Assembly (NCBI RefSeq): GCF_028372415.1
Contig: NC_092874.1
Span: 239,236,069 to 239,300,068 of the forward strand
Direction of reading: 5' to 3'
DNA from: Notamacropus eugenii
Taxonomy: Eukaryota > Chordata > Mammalia > Diprotodontia > Macropodidae
Length of the DNA: 64,000 nucleotides
How positions within the stretch are numbered: the stretch's first letter is position 1; each line of letters starts with the position of its first letter. The position numbers and the translations under genes are program-made. Shown piece after piece: positions 1 to 12,400 of the stretch. Under the pieces are notes generated by a model. It was given only the letters and a program-made list of their open reading frames with translations. It searched no databases and was not told the DNA's origin.

Positions 1-247
1 ACAAAAATGACTGAATCTGGTTTAAGTTTATGAATAAATTCTTTTAAAAGGGAAAATAAATGTCATGAAATCTTTTCAAGGGAAAAAAGAATGACAGCTG
101 TGAGGGTTGATTATCACTGCCAAAGTTCTGAGTGACTCCTCAATTCACTCAATCTTATTACTAATAGAGAGGGACAAGCTGAATGGACAGGAGGTAGAAA
201 TAGTTCTTTCCCTTCTCTGTTGAGCTTAAAATTATGGCAAGATAACT

Positions 248-459
248 CAATTTCTTCCTTCCTTTCTTCCTTTCTTTATTTTTTCCTTTCTTCCTTCTTT
301 CCTTTGTTACTTTCCTCTTTCCTTCTCTCCTCTCCTCTCCTTTCCTTTCCTTCTTTCTTTTTGTAAATTTCTTTCTCCTTCTTTCTCCATCTCTCTCCTT
401 TTTTTGGTTTCTGTTTCTCTCTGTCTCCATCTGTTTGCCTGTCTCTTTTCTCTCCCCCA
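248..459 (+). repeat. Polypyrimidine (CCTT/CTTT/CTCC) tract
   Basis: About 200 bases almost wholly C and T on the + strand, with mixed TTCC, CTTT and TCTCC units. The Lys/Glu/Arg-rich antisense ORFs across it are compositional. Confidence 0.95.
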
Positions 460-830
460 CCCACCCCCACTACTTTAAAAAGGGGATATTTACCTTGGAT
501 ATATAGCCAGAATAAAAGAAAAAAAAAGATTTCTCCCTCACAGCTGTGGGACACACTCTCCCCTAGACTATTTGGTTTCTTGGGGAGGGTATGTTTAGAC
601 ATTATTCAGTTTCTACAGAGCATTTGCCATATCAAGGTCACATTCAACTATGGCATAGCTACTAGATGTGTCTGATTTTTAGATACTGCTTGGGACTTCC
701 GTGTTGGATTGGCTAGCTACAAAATGCTGAACAGATTCCACTGCTACACTTTCTGGCCAGTTGTTCTGTTGACCTTTTGAAGAGCAAAATATTGTAGTCA
801 TTTCCATCTCCCTTACCTAAGAGAAGAAAG
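460..830. other. Intergenic sequence, nothing recognised
   Basis: I see no gene and no repeat family I can name here. Confidence 0.5.
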
Positions 831-1400
831 AATGAAAACAACAGTGATAAAAGAACCACAGGGCCATGCCCTCTTACCTACATGATGACTCCAACTGAGA
901 GAGGGGCCATGGCTTGTGATCTTTCTCCTACGTTAACAAGTCTAGAAAGAGCCTAAAGTCTTCAAAGGGATCTTCTACCACTTAAATAGTTTTAGAACTG
1001 CTGTTAGACAATCTTGATCTCTGTGATGCAAAAGCCTTGCATTCTAGAGGAAGGAAAGTAACATTAAAGCAAAAAGATAGTGTGGCAGGAGCGATAATCT
1101 GACCATTTCTCAACATGCAGATTAGGCTAGTTTTTCCTTAAATATTCCTTGAGACAGGACTAAGGGTTCAGATTACTGACATCCCTTCCTCGTAGCCTGA
1201 GTACAAAGCAGCCACAGAATGCTTGACTGGCGAATCACAATGGGAGTTTTGCTTAGCTGTTTCAATGCTAAAGGTTCTAAGTACATACCTGATTGAAAAT
1301 CCTTCTGCTGTGGCTAAATAAACCTACATTTGTTCATTGCTGAAAGACCTTGAGGTGTCCCAGTTTATTCCAGACAAGAATAATGTTACCTCCCCCTAGG
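830..1400 (+). repeat. Possible old LTR, + orientation
   Basis: An AATAAA polyadenylation-type signal at 1317-1322 lies in sequence reading like the end of a retroviral LTR (R/U5). No terminal repeats or second copy were found. This is a weak call. Confidence 0.25.
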
Positions 1401-2063
1401 TCACTAGAAAGCAAACGACCTTCCCATAATTCTATTCCCTTAGTTCTCCAAGCCCTTCCTGTTGACCATTGGGTACTACTTTGGAAGCAATGTGGAGGGA
1501 CCTTATCAGTTCCAAATGACAGCATGTAAGGGGTTACAATGGGTCTGCCTTTCCAACCCATATCAATATCCATTCCGCTGTTGCTATGGCCCATGCCACT
1601 ATCCACTTTTATCTAATACTGCTATGACCTATATCCCCGTGCCCTTGCCTGCTGCCACTAGGATCAGCAACTCTGCCCCGGGTGCTAGGATCAGGTCCTG
1701 CCTCCCTGTTCTGGAGCTCTTGGTTGTTATTGCTGTCCCTTATTTCTAGGGACCTAAGCCCGGCCCTTCTGCACCTGGCTAAGCAATATGTGAGTACTGT
1801 CATTGCCCACAGGCTTGGCACTACAGCAGGCTCATGCCCACCTATTCCAGGGCCTAGTGATTTCCCCCTGTAACAGTCAGAGTACTGCTTCCTGGTTTGT
1901 GGCTAGCAGTGTCCTCTAGTTGGAGATTTGGAGGGCTAAACGCTAGGACTGAGCACTGCCCTTATCTATATCCTTGCTAACAGTAACTCCCTGCCTCCAG
2001 ACCAGGGTTTAGTGATATCTCCCTGTTCTGGGAAGAGTGCTGCTGCAACTACCAAATTAGGAC
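1400..2063. other. GC-moderate sequence, possible retroelement interior
   Basis: Short ORFs on both strands but no recognised domain. The Ala/Gly/Ser-rich composition resembles 3,500-3,780, so both may be remnants of one retroelement leader. This is inference from composition only. Confidence 0.25.
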
Positions 2064-2750
2064 TGTGAAAAATGATTTTAAATCTTAGTAATTAGTGTCT
2101 TGGAGACTGAGAGTTTTCCTCCAACTCCCTCCCTCTCACAAATTTAGCCTCTCCTTTAGGATATTACTGATGATAACTTGTATTGAATCTTCTTATCCTC
2201 AATTTATCCATCAAGCTCCAACCCAGGCCTGAACGGATTTAATCTGCTCAGGTTTAGGTGGAGACAGATCCTTCTGCCTAGATAGCCCCAAACTGGGAGT
2301 GATCTGGCATGATGGGGGGGAAAGGAGGGAGAGGCTGGTCTGATAGAACAAGTATTTCCTCTGAGGTTAGAATGATGAAAGGTGATATCAGCCCCTGTTG
2401 AAAAGGTAATAAGTAACTTAAGTCATGTACTAAAGACCTCATTTTAATGTAGCCCACCTCCCAGTGTTCTGACCATAGTTGATTGGTACCCCTTGGGAAC
2501 ACCTACTTTTCAAAGGGCATATAACCCTATACCCCCAAATCACAAATTGAGCCAGTTCTGAACTGGACCCCTTAGAGATCCCAGTTTTATACTGAACTCC
2601 CATGCAATGCATGTTGCCAGCTTGTGAGAGAAATAAAAACATGGACCTGAACTAATCATTTGTCTCTTTCTTAGAACAAACTCTGGTTTGGGGTTTTTGG
2701 TGTTCACAATCAATACTGGGGTTTGACAGGATCAAAGTGGTGCCACTTCC
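2064..2750 (+). mobile_element. Solitary LTR, copy 1 (+ orientation)
   Basis: It begins TGTGAAAAATGATTTT at 2064 and carries AATAAA at 2632-2637. Its reverse complement matches 4630-5053 over several hundred bases. Shared segments include TTGAATCTTCTTATCCT, GATATCAGCC..CTGTTGAAAAGGTA, and a CATGCAATGCATGT box just before the poly(A) signal. No retroviral gene is attached. The 3' limit is uncertain. Confidence 0.65.
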
Positions 2751-2849
2751 CTCCTGTGTCAGGGTCAGTTGCTGCTTCCACTGTTGAGGCCTGAGTGGAA
2801 GACAATACTGTGTCTTCCTTTAATAGGCTGAATCCTGATGTGGTTTAAG

Positions 2850-3480
2850 GGATTCAGGGACCCCCCCAAAGACCAGAGTACAGGAGAGGGTCATCTGGAA
2901 TGAATTCACAGACTCAAGGATTCTTTAAGTCAAGGTTGCAAGGGTTTATTGTAATGCCAATATGGCATGGGCAGAGCTCCTTAGAGATCTCACATTCTAA
3001 GCTTAAGGAATTTGCAACTTAACAGGAATGATGCTAAAGCTTATATAGGAAAAGTAGAGGATTATCTGGCAGATATGCTAATTAGGTAATAACTTTCAAC
3101 CATGGTCACCTGCATTGTTCACTATTGGAAACCAGGGGAAGGGGTTTCTCAGGGATATGTTACATCTGGTCTGTTATTATCTGTAGCAAGCTTTGAGAGA
3201 TGATGACTATAGTGTGACCTCTGGATTGAATGTGATAACTTTGGGAATCAATTCATGATAATTCTGTGGTTACAAGATAGTCCTATTTTTAAAAGAGAAT
3301 TTCTTCAGAGGTCATCTTGTTCTTATGATGGGGAAAGATAGTTTGTTTTACTGGGGCCCACTCATAGTAATTGTGGGGAAAGGTAGTTTGTCTTACTGAG
3401 GTCCATTCATGAGTTATTGCTAGGCATAATGTCCTTAGGTTGGGGAGAAAACTTTCAGGGAAACTTTTTTGAACCTAGGA
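2850..3480 (-). mobile_element. Probable LTR relic, minus orientation
   Basis: A TTTATT at 2945-2950 (AATAAA on the minus strand) lies next to a GGTTGCAAGGG box, as in many antisense LTRs. There is no second copy in the window to confirm the limits. Confidence 0.4.
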
Positions 3481-4255
3481 AGAAATGTGATCTTGGAATT
3501 GGGTTCCAAGCACAAGCACTGAAGCACCTCACCACTGCCATTGCTGAAGCCTAAGCACTGCCCTGCTATGCTAGGACCAAGCAGTGTCTTCCTGGGTCAG
3601 GCCAGATGCTGCCCCTCTGCGCTGGGGCTGGGTTACCTGTTACTAACACTGCTGGGTAGTACTGCCCCGGGTTGTTTCACCAGCTTAATATGGATAGCTC
3701 AGGCAACTCCAAAGTGTTCTGGGCAGTCAAACCAGAATTTTGTTCCTCCTCCAATTGGGATCATCATTTCCAGTGCAGGAAATGCCTCCTACTGAAAATC
3801 AGGTCTTATTGAGGGGCCAAGTAGCTCGTCGACTATTAAGAGTTTTGAATTCTCAAAGCCCCACCATGTCTAGGAATATCCAACTCAAGATCACTCATCC
3901 ACCCTTAGGGAAAGAACAAAAGCAAAAGAGGAAGCCACAGAACTAGCTCTAGCTGCCATGTATGGGCAGTGGTCATTTTTGCCAAGAAAGGGGAGGGTAC
4001 CTAGGTTCTGTGCTAGGGCCCACCCCTCATTGGAAGTGTCAGTGAGAAAGAGAGTTACAGTCCACTGGAGAGGGAGAGAGAGGAAGCTGTTTCTCCTTTT
4101 AAACTGATGTATCCCTTTTCCTTCCCTATCCCTCTCTTCCCCATGCCTATCAACTAGGCTGTATTTGGTACATTTGTCCATGTGTCCAATTCTGGAAAGG
4201 AGTTTTGAGTCCTAAAAAAGATAAAAAACTATCCTTTCAAGTGCCTCCCTCAGTA
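3480..4255. other. Intergenic sequence with no confident feature
   Basis: Short ORFs only (3541-3795 +, 3891-4181 -), with no recognisable protein. The sequence at 3500-3780 resembles 1540-1700 in composition. Confidence 0.4.
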
Positions 4256-4520
4256 AGTCAATCAATCAACAAATATTTATTTAATAACTCCCATGGAACA
4301 TAAATTGTGCTAAGAGCTGGACATACAAGAGACAGTTCCTGTGCCCCAGGAGCTCACAATCTAGTGGAGGAGACAACATGTAAACAACTATGTACAAAGA
4401 AGAACTAGACCGGAAAAACTAGAGATAATTTACAGAGGGCAGGTGCCGCCATGTAGGGAGCTTGTGAAAGGCTTCCTGTAGAAGGCGAGATCGAGAGAAG
4501 AAGTCACAAGGCATAGGCCC
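4255..4520 (-). repeat. LINE-2-class fragment, minus orientation
   Basis: It starts with TCAATCAATCAACAAATATT, then a GGAGCTCACA box and a GGAGACAACATGTAAACAAC box, then GGCTTCCTGTAGAAGG. The order matches the reverse complement of an L2 3' end. The same boxes recur near 17.8, 20.4, 47.9, 60.5 and 63.5 kb. Confidence 0.65.
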
Positions 4521-4629
4521 CAGCGATCTCCCAAACAGGGACAGGACCCAGATCGAAGATTTCATTACTAAAGGGAACTCCTAGGTGAGAAAACTTATAA
4601 CATGTAGACTCCCAAAACAGACAAACTGA

Positions 4630-5053
4630 ATTACGTCATGTGTTCACATTTTTATTTCTCTCACAACCTAGAGACATGCATTGCATGAGAGTTACAGAGC
4701 CAGAACTGGCTCGATTTGGGATTTGGGGTGCCTAGTTGTATACCTTTTCAACAGAGGCTGATATCTCCCCACCATTAGCCATCATTCTACCTCAGGACAA
4801 AGGAAATATCTGTCCTATCAGACCATCCTCCATATCCCCCTTACAATACCAGGCTACTCCCAGTCTTGGGCTATGAATGCCGAAGAATCTGTCTCCATCC
4901 AAGCCTGAGCAGGATAAAATCAATTCAGGCTTGAGTCTGGTTTGACCAGGATAAGAAGATTCAATGCAATCTCCTTATCAGTAACGTCCTTCTGAAGAAC
5001 TTGGGAGCAGGAGGCTAGCAGGGGCTGGGAAACTCTGAGAATCATTTTTCACA
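4630..5053 (-). mobile_element. LTR copy 2, minus orientation
   Basis: The reverse complement of this block begins TGTGAAAAATGATTCTC at 5053 and ends near a poly(A) signal (TTTATT at 4651-4656). It aligns collinearly with the LTR at 2064, so the two are opposite-facing copies of one family. The left limit is uncertain and may extend to about 4,590. Confidence 0.65.
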
Positions 5054-5104
5054 AGCCTCTTCTCAGTAACTTTTCTCTGTGTTTTCAGGGAGTGGTCTAA
5101 ATCA

Positions 5105-5312
5105 CAGGTGTCAAACTTGCAGCCCAGGGGCTGTATGGGAAACCAGAGTGGAATGTTATTGGGAACTATTCAACATAATCAATAAAAATACAATAGAACA
5201 CAGATGAGGTTAACATATATATGGTTTTCCAAGTAAACATGCAGCCTGAAGCAATCCTTACTTCCATACACAGTTTGGTGGCCCCCATTCCTGTTTGTGT
5301 CTGATACCACTG
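5105..5312. mobile_element. hAT-like non-autonomous DNA transposon (probable)
   Basis: The left end CAGGTGTCAAACTTGC and right end GTGTCTGATACCACTG form an imperfect terminal inverted repeat of the hAT/Charlie type. The element is about 208 bp with no coding capacity. I see no convincing 8-bp target duplication. Confidence 0.5.
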
Positions 5313-5487
5313 GTCAATAGTATGGAAAGGTTAATTGACTTGCTCAGGTGACATAGCCAGTTGTGTGTCAGAGGCAGGACAGGAATCTAGGTCTGGCTGG
5401 ATGAACTCTTAGGCTGGTTCTCTATCCAATACTATGCTGCCTCTCTGGCTTACCAAATGCCAGGTAGAAACAATTCTTTCAGGGCAG

Positions 5488-6285
5488 TTCTTTTTTAAAA
5501 ATATAATTTTACTATTATTTCCAGTTAACAAGTAGTTATTTTTGTTCCCCTCTTTTCTCCACCCCTCCCCCAATTGAACAATAAAAAGAAACAAAAAAAT
5601 TCATAACAAATATGTATATGTCTTTCAAAACTGTTTTTCTTTATAATGTTGTTGTCATTGTATAATTGTTCTCCTAGGTTCAAAGACAGATGTCCTCTCA
5701 GTATCTTATAAAAGTGTTCATTGTGTCATTTTTCATGACACAAAAATATTCCATTACCATTCCCCCAATAGGTGGGCACCTTCTTTGTTTCTAGGTTTCT
5801 CTCCTACCATGAAAAGAACTGTGAGATATTTTTGTACACATGGATTCTTTTCCTTTGTTTTGTTTTTTATGGGATACATACCTAATAGTGGTATTGTTGG
5901 GTCGAAAGAAATGAATAGTTTAGCGATGTTTTTGGACAGTTCCAAATTGTTTTCCAGAAGAGTTATACCAAATCACAGCTTTATAACAGTGCATTAGTGA
6001 GCCTGTTTTCTTCCAACTTTTGTCATCTTTCTCTTTTGTCATTTTGGCCAATTCAGTAGGTGTGGTGTGGGACTTCAGAACTGATTTAATTTTCATTTCT
6101 GTAATTATTAGTAATTTGCAGTACTTGTTCTTATGGTTTTAGATCACATAACTCGTTCTTTGAACACTGCCTAATTCACATCCTTTGGCCATTTATCTGT
6201 TGAGAAATGGCTCTTTTATAAATTTGAATTGGATTCATATATCTTGTGTATGAGACCTTTATCAGAGAAACTTTAAGTCTTCAAT
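5488..6285 (-). mobile_element. LINE-1 3' fragment, minus orientation
   Basis: It matches the layout of the other antisense L1 3' ends in this window: a poly(A)-like start, the AATATTCCATTA box, GGGATACATACCTAATAGTGG, CAAATTGTTTTCCAGAA and CCTTTGGCCATTTATC. An antisense ORF (5754-5945) is the broken ORF2 tail. Confidence 0.8.
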
Positions 6286-6344
6286 ATTCCCAAAATTACA
6301 GTCTCTACTAGGGAGGACACAGGCCTACTCCACATAGCTAGTGG

Positions 6345-6478
6345 AAGGAAGGAAGGATTTATATTAAATGCTTACTATATGCTAAGCACTTTACAAATAT
6401 TATCTCATTTGATCCTCACAACAACCCTGAGAGGTAAGTGCTATTATTAATCCTCATTTTACAATAGAAGAAGGCAGC
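6345..6478 (-). repeat. CORE-SINE/MIR fragment, minus
   Basis: It contains CTAAGCACTTTACAAATATT and ATCTCATTTGATCCTCACAA, the reverse complement of the conserved 3' part of a CORE-SINE. Confidence 0.8.
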
Positions 6479-6479
6479 A

Positions 6480-7775
6480 GAAGATACAGGACATGTTCTC
6501 ATATCTTTAGTTGCTAAATTCCCACAGAGAGTTTGCTCTCTCATCTCCTCAGGTCAGTAGTGGCTATCTGAGCATGTGTAGCCAGCACCTCCAGAAATGT
6601 TGCTAGAAGCACTGCCATCGACCTGAAGGCCAAAGTACCAAACTTCTATGTCACCCACGGCTCACCTTCTTCTCCATCACCTTCATGCACTTCAGTGAGG
6701 CCTCTCCAATTCAGTTCTACCAACTACTCCCAAGTGTTGACTCAGACTGACTCAGGACAGTACGATCATTCAGATTCGAGATTGTCACAAAATGAGATAC
6801 TCATGGACAGTCTAATAGCAAGAAAACGAAGGTTTGTTTAGCCATAGCATGGAAAGGATGTTCAGCAAGGATACATCACTAATTCACTTGGGCCTATCTT
6901 CCCCATTTCTCCTGTGTCATTTAGAAACTTAAAGGTAGAGCTCTTGACTCTTTACATGCTGGCTTTTGTAGTTAGGCCACCAGAAAATTATGCCAATGAC
7001 TTTACCCTTATTCCTTTAAGCTAATTAAATGTCAAGGATAGTCTCCATACCATTTAAGGAAAAACTTGCTTTAGAATATTACTCCTATTACATTTGACGT
7101 AATGCGATTAATGCTGTTCAGTAAAAGAAAAGTGATCTTTATCTTGCCATTTACAGGTTAAGTTTTGCTGGTATTTCTTTTCAGTAGCTGATGAAAGAAT
7201 CAATGAGGGAAATCTACAACAGACCAACTTTCTTTTATACTACCAGCAACCTCTGTTCTGGTTTTTGGAAGTAGAAGGGACCTCATGATGATCTGGTATG
7301 GTGGAAAGAACAAGGATTCTGTGCAACAACTGTTATTGTTCAGTCTGTCCAACTCTCTGAACTCTTGGACCACAGGACACCACTGTCCGTGGGGTTCTTG
7401 GCAAAGATATTGGAGTAGCATACAACAATACCTGCATTCAAATTCTCCTCTGTTACTATATGTGAGGCCTTGGACTCATCACTATTCATGGGGCCTCTAA
7501 AATGAAGGGTTGACCTAGATGTTCCTTTCTGGCACTAAAATTGTGATCTAGTCCAACCCCTTTGTTTATAGATGTGGATACTGAAGCTCAAGTCAGGTCT
7601 CCTGTATTTTAGGAATTTTAATTCCACATTGTTGTTTACATTTTCCATTTAATTTTTTGGTGGTTTCTAGCAAGAATTATCAGGTAGACTCCTGTATCTG
7701 GGGAATATAATGGAAGGTCTGAGGTGTAGGAAGGTGATGGTAGATAGCAAGGAGAGAATATACACACTTCATGGA
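6480..7775. other. Intergenic sequence, no gene seen
   Basis: No recognisable gene. A stretch at 6,788-6,885 resembles 11,330-11,430 (both contain CAAAATGAGATACT and an ATTCAACAAGGATA-like box), so an unnamed repeat, perhaps an LTR, is shared by the two sites. Confidence 0.4.
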
Positions 7776-8015
7776 ATACTGGAAGCCCAATGGATAGAGC
7801 ACTAGGCATGGGGTCAAGAAGACCTCAGTTCAAATCTGGCCTCAGATACATATTACCTAAGCAACCCTGAGCTAATCAAATTTGTTTGCCTTGGTTTCTT
7901 CAACTATAAAATGGAGATCATTCCAGGGTTGCTATAAGGATCATATGAGATCATATTTGAAAAAAGTGCTTGGCATAGTGCCTGACACATAGTAGGTGCT
8001 ACATAAATGCTTATT
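7775..8015 (+). repeat. CORE-SINE, + orientation
   Basis: A nearly complete tRNA-like head (ATGGATAGAGCACTAGGC..GGTCAAGAAGACCTCAGTTC), the core (TTCAACTATAAAATGGAGAT) and a tail (GTGCTTGGCATAGTGCCTGA..ACATAAATGCTTA). Confidence 0.85.
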
Positions 8016-8859
8016 CACTTCCCTTTACCTCTCTGCCTATAACTTGACCTCCTCTAGGAGTCATGTGGTTCAACACTGAAGGCCTGGTTGTTAAGATGCT
8101 ATCCAACAAATCCTGGGCAGTCCCTTGGTCTCCTACCCTGTTAAGTTCCTTATTAACCTATACAAATTAAATATTTGTATACCCTTTAACAATTTTTCAA
8201 GCTATTTCACATGTTATCTCATTTGATCCTAACAACTAGATGAGACCTACAGTCCCTTCCAGGTCTAGTACTTTATATTCCTTAAGAACTCTATAAATTA
8301 GAAAAGATTGGCCTCATCTCCACTTAATAGATGAGAAAATTGAATCTTTTTAGAAAGAATTGTAGGAATCTTAATCATTTGCTTCTAGCATTTGAGAAAT
8401 GATTGTGTAAAGTCATTTTGTGGAATGTGAGTCTTTAAATGATTTCTTAAATAGCAGAAGTAAAACTGCTTTGCTCAACTTTTACTTAATTTAGACTGCT
8501 CAGTCTTAGCCCAAAACTGCATTGTGCCAGTTCTTCCAGGAATAGCAGTACAAAATGCAAAATTTTTAAAAATATATAGACTGCAAAGTGTAAGTGCCAG
8601 TCACATTTTAAAAAGTATTAATAATCATATACTTTTTGGATAATACATAAATTTCAACTATCATACTGGTATCTCCCTTTAGTCATGCTCAATAAATATT
8701 TGCCAAGACATGTTGAAATATACTAGAGGTATGAAAAATATCGAGTGTGCAAAGATGCTTAAAGTTATCCTAAAATTTATAATATAGTATGTGTTCTGAT
8801 GCTATGAACAGTAATTGAAAGTTGATTGCACAAAGTGAATGCCAATCAACTAGAAATTG

Positions 8860-9620
8860 ACTACACAAATTGTGGTACATAGATGTAATGGAATATTACT
8901 GTGCTGTAAAAAATGACAAAAGTGATGAATATAGAGAAATCCGGAAAGATCTAGATAAACTGAACTGATTCAGAATGAAGTAAATAGAGCTAAGAGCTCT
9001 ACACTATGACTTTTGTTATTGTTTAGTAGTTTCAGTGGTGTCTGCCTCTTGGTGACCCCATTTGGAATTTTCTTGGCAAAGATTTTGCCATTTCCTTCTC
9101 CAGCTCATTTTGCAGATGAGGAAACTAAAGCGAACAAAGTTAAATGACTTGCCCAGGGTCACACAGCTAGTAAGTGTCTGAGGCTAAATTTGAACTCAGG
9201 AAGATGAGTCTTCTGAATGCAGGCCCAGCACTCTATCCACTGTGCTACTTAGCTGCCCATACACAACGACTACAACAACGGAAATGAAAGAACAATACAG
9301 CCAATAATAAAAAATAAATACAACAAAATTAGAAGATCAAATGGGACTCTAAGGAAGAGATCAAGTGGGATTCTAACTTGTCCCTTTGTAGAGGTGGGAG
9401 GTTCATGGGTATCACACATTGCACATGTTTTTGGATTTTCTCAATATACTGATCAGTTAGTTATGATGACTTTATTTTTCCTCCTAAAAAAACAAATAAA
9501 CAACCCATTATTTGTCATATCAAATGACTCTCAGGGAGAGGGAGGGAGAAGGATACATGAGATACTATGGTGATGTAAAAAATAGAAAATATCAATAAAA
9601 CATTACTTTTTAAAGAAGGA
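8860..9620 (+). mobile_element. LINE-1 3' UTR-like fragment, + orientation, split by a SINE
   Basis: It contains ATGGAATATTACTGTGCTGT and the GAATATAGAGAAATCCGGAAAG series typical of the L1 3' end seen antisense elsewhere in the window. It resumes after the SINE at 9012-9268 and ends near ATCAATAAAACATTA. Confidence 0.6.
9012..9268 (-). repeat. tRNA-headed SINE with RTE-type tail, minus
   Basis: A full antisense copy: GGTGACCCCATTTGG, CATTTCCTTCTCCAGCTCAT, GCAGATGAGGAAACT, CCCAGGGTCACACAGCTAGT and GCACTCTATCCACTG. It is flanked by ACACTATGACT (before) and ACACAACGACT (after), a diverged target duplication. Confidence 0.85.
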
Positions 9621-9799
9621 AATTGACTGCATAGGGTGGGATGGTGCTGGATAACAACTCATTTTACTCCAGGGTAAGCCTTTAAATAGGTAACAAAGCT
9701 TACATAATAACATATAGCAACTCAAAAAAACACATCTGTCAGATATTCCACCTGAAGTATTCATCTGTCAGGTATTTCTTCCTTCACAAAATCCACACA

Positions 9800-9890
9800 T
9801 CCCAGTAATTATAATCACAATCATAGCTAGCATTTATATAAGTCTTTAGGGTTTGCAAAGCACTTTATACGTATTTGTCACATACCAGAC
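9800..9890 (-). repeat. CORE-SINE 3' fragment, minus
   Basis: TAGCATTTATATAAGTCTTT and GGTTTGCAAAGCACTTTATA are the reverse complement of the CORE-SINE 3' end. Confidence 0.7.
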
Positions 9891-10925
9891 AAGTTCCATA
9901 AAGGTGATCTGGTCTACCCAAAGTCTGCATAATTGGCATCCATAATTGTGAAAATTGGAGTGAATATTTCACACCGCCATTCCAGGAACTCCCTGTGCCT
10001 TAACTGGATAATAAGCCTTTCCCCTGCTTCTCTGCTCTAATTTTTCAATGAAATGGGGATCAGAATTCATCCATTCAGCAACTACTGTGATTATCTTACT
10101 GTTACATTCTATCACCATTACCTTTCAGAGCCAGCTTATTTCTGTGTAAGATATTTCTTTCTTCCTTCAAGCTTTTCCTCTCCTTGCTTCAGCTTGACTG
10201 TACTGGCACTCACACATCTTTAGCCAAGAAAGCAGATCCTAAGTGGATCCCCTAGCCATATCCTTTTGTTATATACCCCTTTGCTCCAGGCCTCTTAAGG
10301 AACAATATTATTGTTGATTTCTAGATTGAGAGAGTTGGGATGGTGTTGGGATGGACTGCAAAAAGGGGAGGCATTTAAGACTACACAATCAACCTCCAAT
10401 AGAAGCTAACTGTGTTTTGCAATATGTCTACTGTGAGATTGTAACCTTGATGTCCTCAGAAACACTTAAAAGAGACATTTTTAACACTCACACACACATA
10501 CTCCCCATTTTTTTGGCATTGAAAAATGCTCTACTGATAGGCAGGAGGGGGGGATGAAGCGGGGAGATCAGGATGCCAAGGAACTGAAGGAATGAGAATG
10601 GAAAGGGTAAGGAAAAAATAAGTCCAAGGTGTGTGTGTGCATGGGAACAAAATAAATTTGTTTTAATGTTAAAAAAAATAACACTTTCTCCCTCTTCAAC
10701 TTTATAGTGTAGCAAGTACACTCTGGTTCATTCCCCTAGAGCTAGGTTGACTACATCTTCCCCTCAGGGTTTTAGGGGTACCCAGAGAGGCTTGGAGTTA
10801 TCTTTTGACTCTGCATAGGATCATCTCTCAATAAAGACTGTCTGTGAACAAATCCAAGAGATCTGCCAAGAATTCAGCTAAAGAGCGGAATGGTCAAGCT
10901 TTACGTTGCTAGTCCTTTTCAAATT
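9890..10925. other. Intergenic sequence; possible LTR end at about 10,700-10,870
   Basis: No gene seen. An AATAAAGACTGTCTGTGAAC string near 10,830 resembles the poly(A) end of a + strand LTR. Nothing else is recognised. Confidence 0.3.
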
Positions 10926-12173
10926 AATTCAATTTCATTTTTTCAGTTATAAAGTATTTTTTCTCTCTCACTTCCCCCAACCTACCCACTGAAAAAAACA
11001 AACTCTTGTAATAAATATGCATAGTCAGGCAAAACGAATCCCTATGTTGGCTGTTTCCAAAAATATGTATCTCATTTTGTATATTAGTTCCTTATCTCTG
11101 TTTTGGGAGGTAAGTGTCACATTTCCTGGAATCTGGATTGTTCATGTATTGATAAGAGTTTTTAAGTCTTTCAAAATTCTTTATTTTTCTGATTTGATGT
11201 TACAGTATAAATTGTTCTCCTGATTTTGCTCATCTCACTGTGCCTCAGTCTACAAATATCTTCTCATTTCTTACAGTGCAATTATTCTGGGATGGGCCAG
11301 TCCCCTGGTATTTTAACTTTAACAATGGAGCAAAATGAGATACTTGTAAGTCATTCAACAGTTAAGCAAATATGTGGTTTACTTAGTCATAGCAAAAGGA
11401 TATTCAACAAGGATATACATTAGAAACATTTCAAGCTATTTTAGCTGAGTGAGCTCCCTTGGCCTGAGACATCCATAGTGATCTACCAGCCAAGAGCTCT
11501 CTTCAGCCTCCTTATGGGTTCTTTGTACTTGAGTCAGGAGGAAGTGATGTCTGAGACTTTTGGTCCCTGGAGCCAACCAACTCTTGAATGATGTTTCAAT
11601 AGCTTTTAGGGAGAAAATGTTTCAGTTTCCAAGGTGGAAATTCTATCATAGCAAAATTATTCTATTATTTTCATATATCATAATGTGGTTGGGAATTCCT
11701 CAACTTTTTTATATCCCCTTTGTTTCCAGTTATTTGCCACCAAAAAACCCTACTATAAATATTTTTGTATATTTAGGACCTTTTCCTCTTCATTTGATCA
11801 TCTTGGGATACAGGTCTAGTAGTATTGCTACCGAGTCAAAGGGTAATCTGTTTTTACTATTTTATAGCTCTACCAAAAAAGCATCAATGTACTATATTTA
11901 TTTTCCCACTGCCCCACCAACATGTCATTTTCCTTTTTTGTCAGCTTTGCTCATTTGACAAGTGTAAGGTACAACCTCAATGCTGTTTTAATTTTCATTT
12001 CTCTAGTTATTTGAATTTTTTTTTTCAGATGACTACAGACAGCTTAAATTTCTTCTTTTGAGAACTGCCTCTTTATGTTCCTTGAACATTTATCAATTGG
12101 GGAGTGGCTCTTATGCTTATAAATTTGAATAAATTCCTTATACATATTGGAAGTGAGACCTTTAAGAAACGGT
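10925..12173 (-). mobile_element. Old LINE-1 3' portion, minus, with internal insertion
   Basis: Same order of antisense L1 3' boxes as at 5,488: GGGATACAGGTCTAGTAGTA, ATTTATCAATTGGGGAGTGG and TATAAATTTGAATAA. About 300 bases at 11,290-11,600 do not fit L1 and resemble 6,788-6,885, so they look like a later insertion. Confidence 0.65.
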
Positions 12174-12400
12174 ACTGAGGATGGAGCACTGAGTCTAGCA
12201 TTGGACTCTTCTTCCTGAGTTCAAATTTAACCTCAGACACTTAGTAGCTGTGTGACCCTGGGTAAATCACTGAACCCAGTTGGCCTCAGTTTACTAATCT
12301 GTAAAATGAGTTGGAGAAGGAAACGACAAACCATTCCATATCTTTGCCAAGAAAACTCTAAATGGGGCCACAGAGTTAGACTCCACTGAAAACAAATGAA
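12174..12400 (+). repeat. tRNA-headed SINE with RTE-type tail, +
   Basis: Full-length: a head with CCTGAGTTCAAATTTAACCT, TAGCTGTGTGACCCTGGGTA, CTGTAAAATGAGTTGGAGAA and a tail with TTTGCCAAGAAAACTCTAAA. It sits inside the antisense L1. Confidence 0.85.

Noticed and set aside
161..602. Two Lys/Arg/Glu-rich minus-strand ORFs
   Set aside because: They are the antisense reading of the polypyrimidine tract.
11560..11958. 132-aa + strand ORF
   Set aside because: Antisense shadow inside an old L1 3' portion.
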